In this document: one piece after another, positions 13,912-14,719 of the stretch
Layout of the letters: each line of letters starts with the position of its first letter
Position numbering within the stretch: the first letter of the stretch is position 1
NCBI GenBank assembly: GCA_017987055.1
Contig: JAGNUJ010000034.1
Location: 1-14,719 of the forward strand
Length of the DNA stretch: 14,719 nucleotides
From: Giesbergeria sp.
GTDB lineage: Bacteria > Pseudomonadota > Gammaproteobacteria > Burkholderiales > Burkholderiaceae_C
Direction of reading: 5' to 3'
Notes under the pieces: model-generated
Seen by the model: only the letters and a program-made list of their open reading frames with translations
The model's database searches: none
What the model was told of the DNA's origin: nothing
Translations under genes and position numbers: made by a program

Positions 13912-14719
13912 ACATGCCCGCCGCTGCTGAAGCCGACAGCACGGCCGCACCGCACATCGCCTTTGGCCATGTGTGGCACACCCGGCTGCGCCCGCAGCGG
14001 CACCGTTTTATCTACCCCACCTTTTTCTTAATGCTGCCTATGCGCACCCTGCGCCAGCAGCCCGAGGCCAGCGGCGTTCTCGCCCGCAATCGGCGCGGCG
14101 CGCTGGCGTTTTATGACGCTGACCACGGCGACGGCCGCAGCGCCGAGCAAGGCGGCGCGCTGGCGTGGCTGGAAGAGCTGCTGGCGCGCGAAAACATCAC
14201 CGATGTCGATGGCGAAATCTGGCTGCACTGCTACCCGCGCGTGCTGGGCTACAGCTTCAAGCCGGTCAGCTTTTGGTACTGCCACCGCACTGACGGCAGC
14301 CTGCGCGCCATCGTCGCCGAGGTCAACAACACCTTTGGCGAGCGCCACACCTACGTGCTTGACCACCCGGTGTACGGCCAAGAGATGGCGGTGGACAAAG
14401 TGTTCCACGTCTCGCCGTTTTGTCCGGTTGAGGGCAGCTACCGCTTTCAATTTCAGCGCAGCGGCGCGCACGGTTTGCAAACCACGCGCCTGCGCATCGA
14501 CTACCACGACCAGCAAGGCGCGCTGCTGTTGACCGGTATGGGCGGGCGCTTGCAGCCGCTCACCGCTGCCAGCCGCCGCCACGCGCTGTGGCGCTATCCG
14601 CTGCTGACGCTGGCCGTTATCACCCGTATCCACTGGCACGCGCTGCTGTTGTGGATCAAGCGCGCGCCGTTTCACAGCAAACCGCCGCCGCCGGCGCAGG
14701 CCGTCACCCGCTCTTCATC
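13908..14719 (+). CDS. DUF1365 family protein, 3'-truncated by the window edge
   Basis: The frame opens with ATG at 13908, overlapping the TGA of the FAD oxidoreductase, and stays open to the last base (270 full codons). Family signatures are clear: GHVWHTRLRPQRHRFIYP (20-37, including Arg/His residues), LHCYPRVLGYSFKPVSFWYC (106-125), VAEVNNTFGERHTYVL (137-151) and DKVFHVSPF (163-171). The visible length is close to the usual 250-280 residues, so little is missing. The function is unknown. The family is repeatedly found between a COG2907 oxidoreductase and a cyclopropane-fatty-acyl-phospholipid-synthase-like methyltransferase, so involvement in lipid modification is inferred. A hydrophobic stretch near 230-250 may contact the membrane. 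Confidence 0.9.
   Translation, partial: MNMPAAAEADSTAAPHIAFGHVWHTRLRPQRHRFIYPTFFLMLPMRTLRQQPEASGVLARNRRGALAFYDADHGDGRSAEQGGALAWLEELLARENITDVDGEIWLHCYPRVLGYSFKPVSFWYCHRTDGSLRAIVAEVNNTFGERHTYVLDHPVYGQEMAVDKVFHVSPFCPVEGSYRFQFQRSGAHGLQTTRLRIDYHDQQGALLLTGMGGRLQPLTAASRRHALWRYPLLTLAVITRIHWHALLLWIKRAPFHSKPPPPAQAVTRSS

Noticed and set aside
14028-14675. A 215-codon open frame on the minus strand
   Set aside because: It is antisense to the DUF1365 gene, whose signatures are clear on the plus strand.
1-14719. CRISPR array, insertion sequence, prophage or att site
   Set aside because: No regularly spaced repeats, transposase, integrase or flanking direct repeats were seen. The only dispersed repeat is the 35-bp element described.

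Overview
The window reads as chromosomal DNA of a GC-rich betaproteobacterium, most likely Burkholderiales and probably Comamonadaceae. The reasons are the protein families and their neighbours (a MaeB-type malic enzyme, miaB with a small secreted partner, a B12-binding MerR-family regulator beside DUF1365), and an interspersed repeat with the core GCGCTAGCAGCT that I recall as common in Comamonadaceae. Placement below order level is inference. No mobile element, CRISPR array, prophage or rRNA is visible.

Bases 1-3940 are housekeeping. They hold the 3' part of maeB (+), tRNA-Ser(UGA) (+), and a bidirectional terminator with a UUCG tetraloop. On the minus strand are miaB, a small secreted hypothetical gene that overlaps miaB by 4 nt, and tRNA-Met(CAU) with its own terminator and a near-consensus promoter. 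Bases 3960-8480 are a minus-strand run of four genes, transcribed in the order UbiH-like FAD monooxygenase, dsbC, M61 peptidase with PDZ domain, enoyl-CoA hydratase. The M61 gene contains a copy of the interspersed repeat read in frame. A second copy lies at 9671-9705 between convergent genes. ychF (+) at 8547-9638 is divergent from the UbiH-like gene.

Bases 9727-14719 are the most interesting part. A minus-strand run encodes a MerR-family regulator with a cobalamin-binding domain (CarH/LitR-like), a C-factor-type short-chain dehydrogenase and a TIGR01777 epimerase-like protein. It is divergent from a plus-strand pair with overlapping ends: a COG2907-type NAD/FAD oxidoreductase and a DUF1365 protein that runs off the window. 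The intergenic region holds a perfect 13-bp palindrome, TTGTCTAAGACAA, a direct repeat of TTGTCTAA 21 bp away, and promoter-like hexamers in both directions. The regulator keeps the Wx9EH and ExHxxG motifs of adenosylcobalamin light sensors. The best reading is a light-controlled membrane-lipid or photo-oxidative-stress locus. The regulator family is known, but the enzymatic roles of the controlled genes are poorly described. Cyclopropane-synthase-like or photolyase genes may follow beyond the right edge, which this window cannot show.
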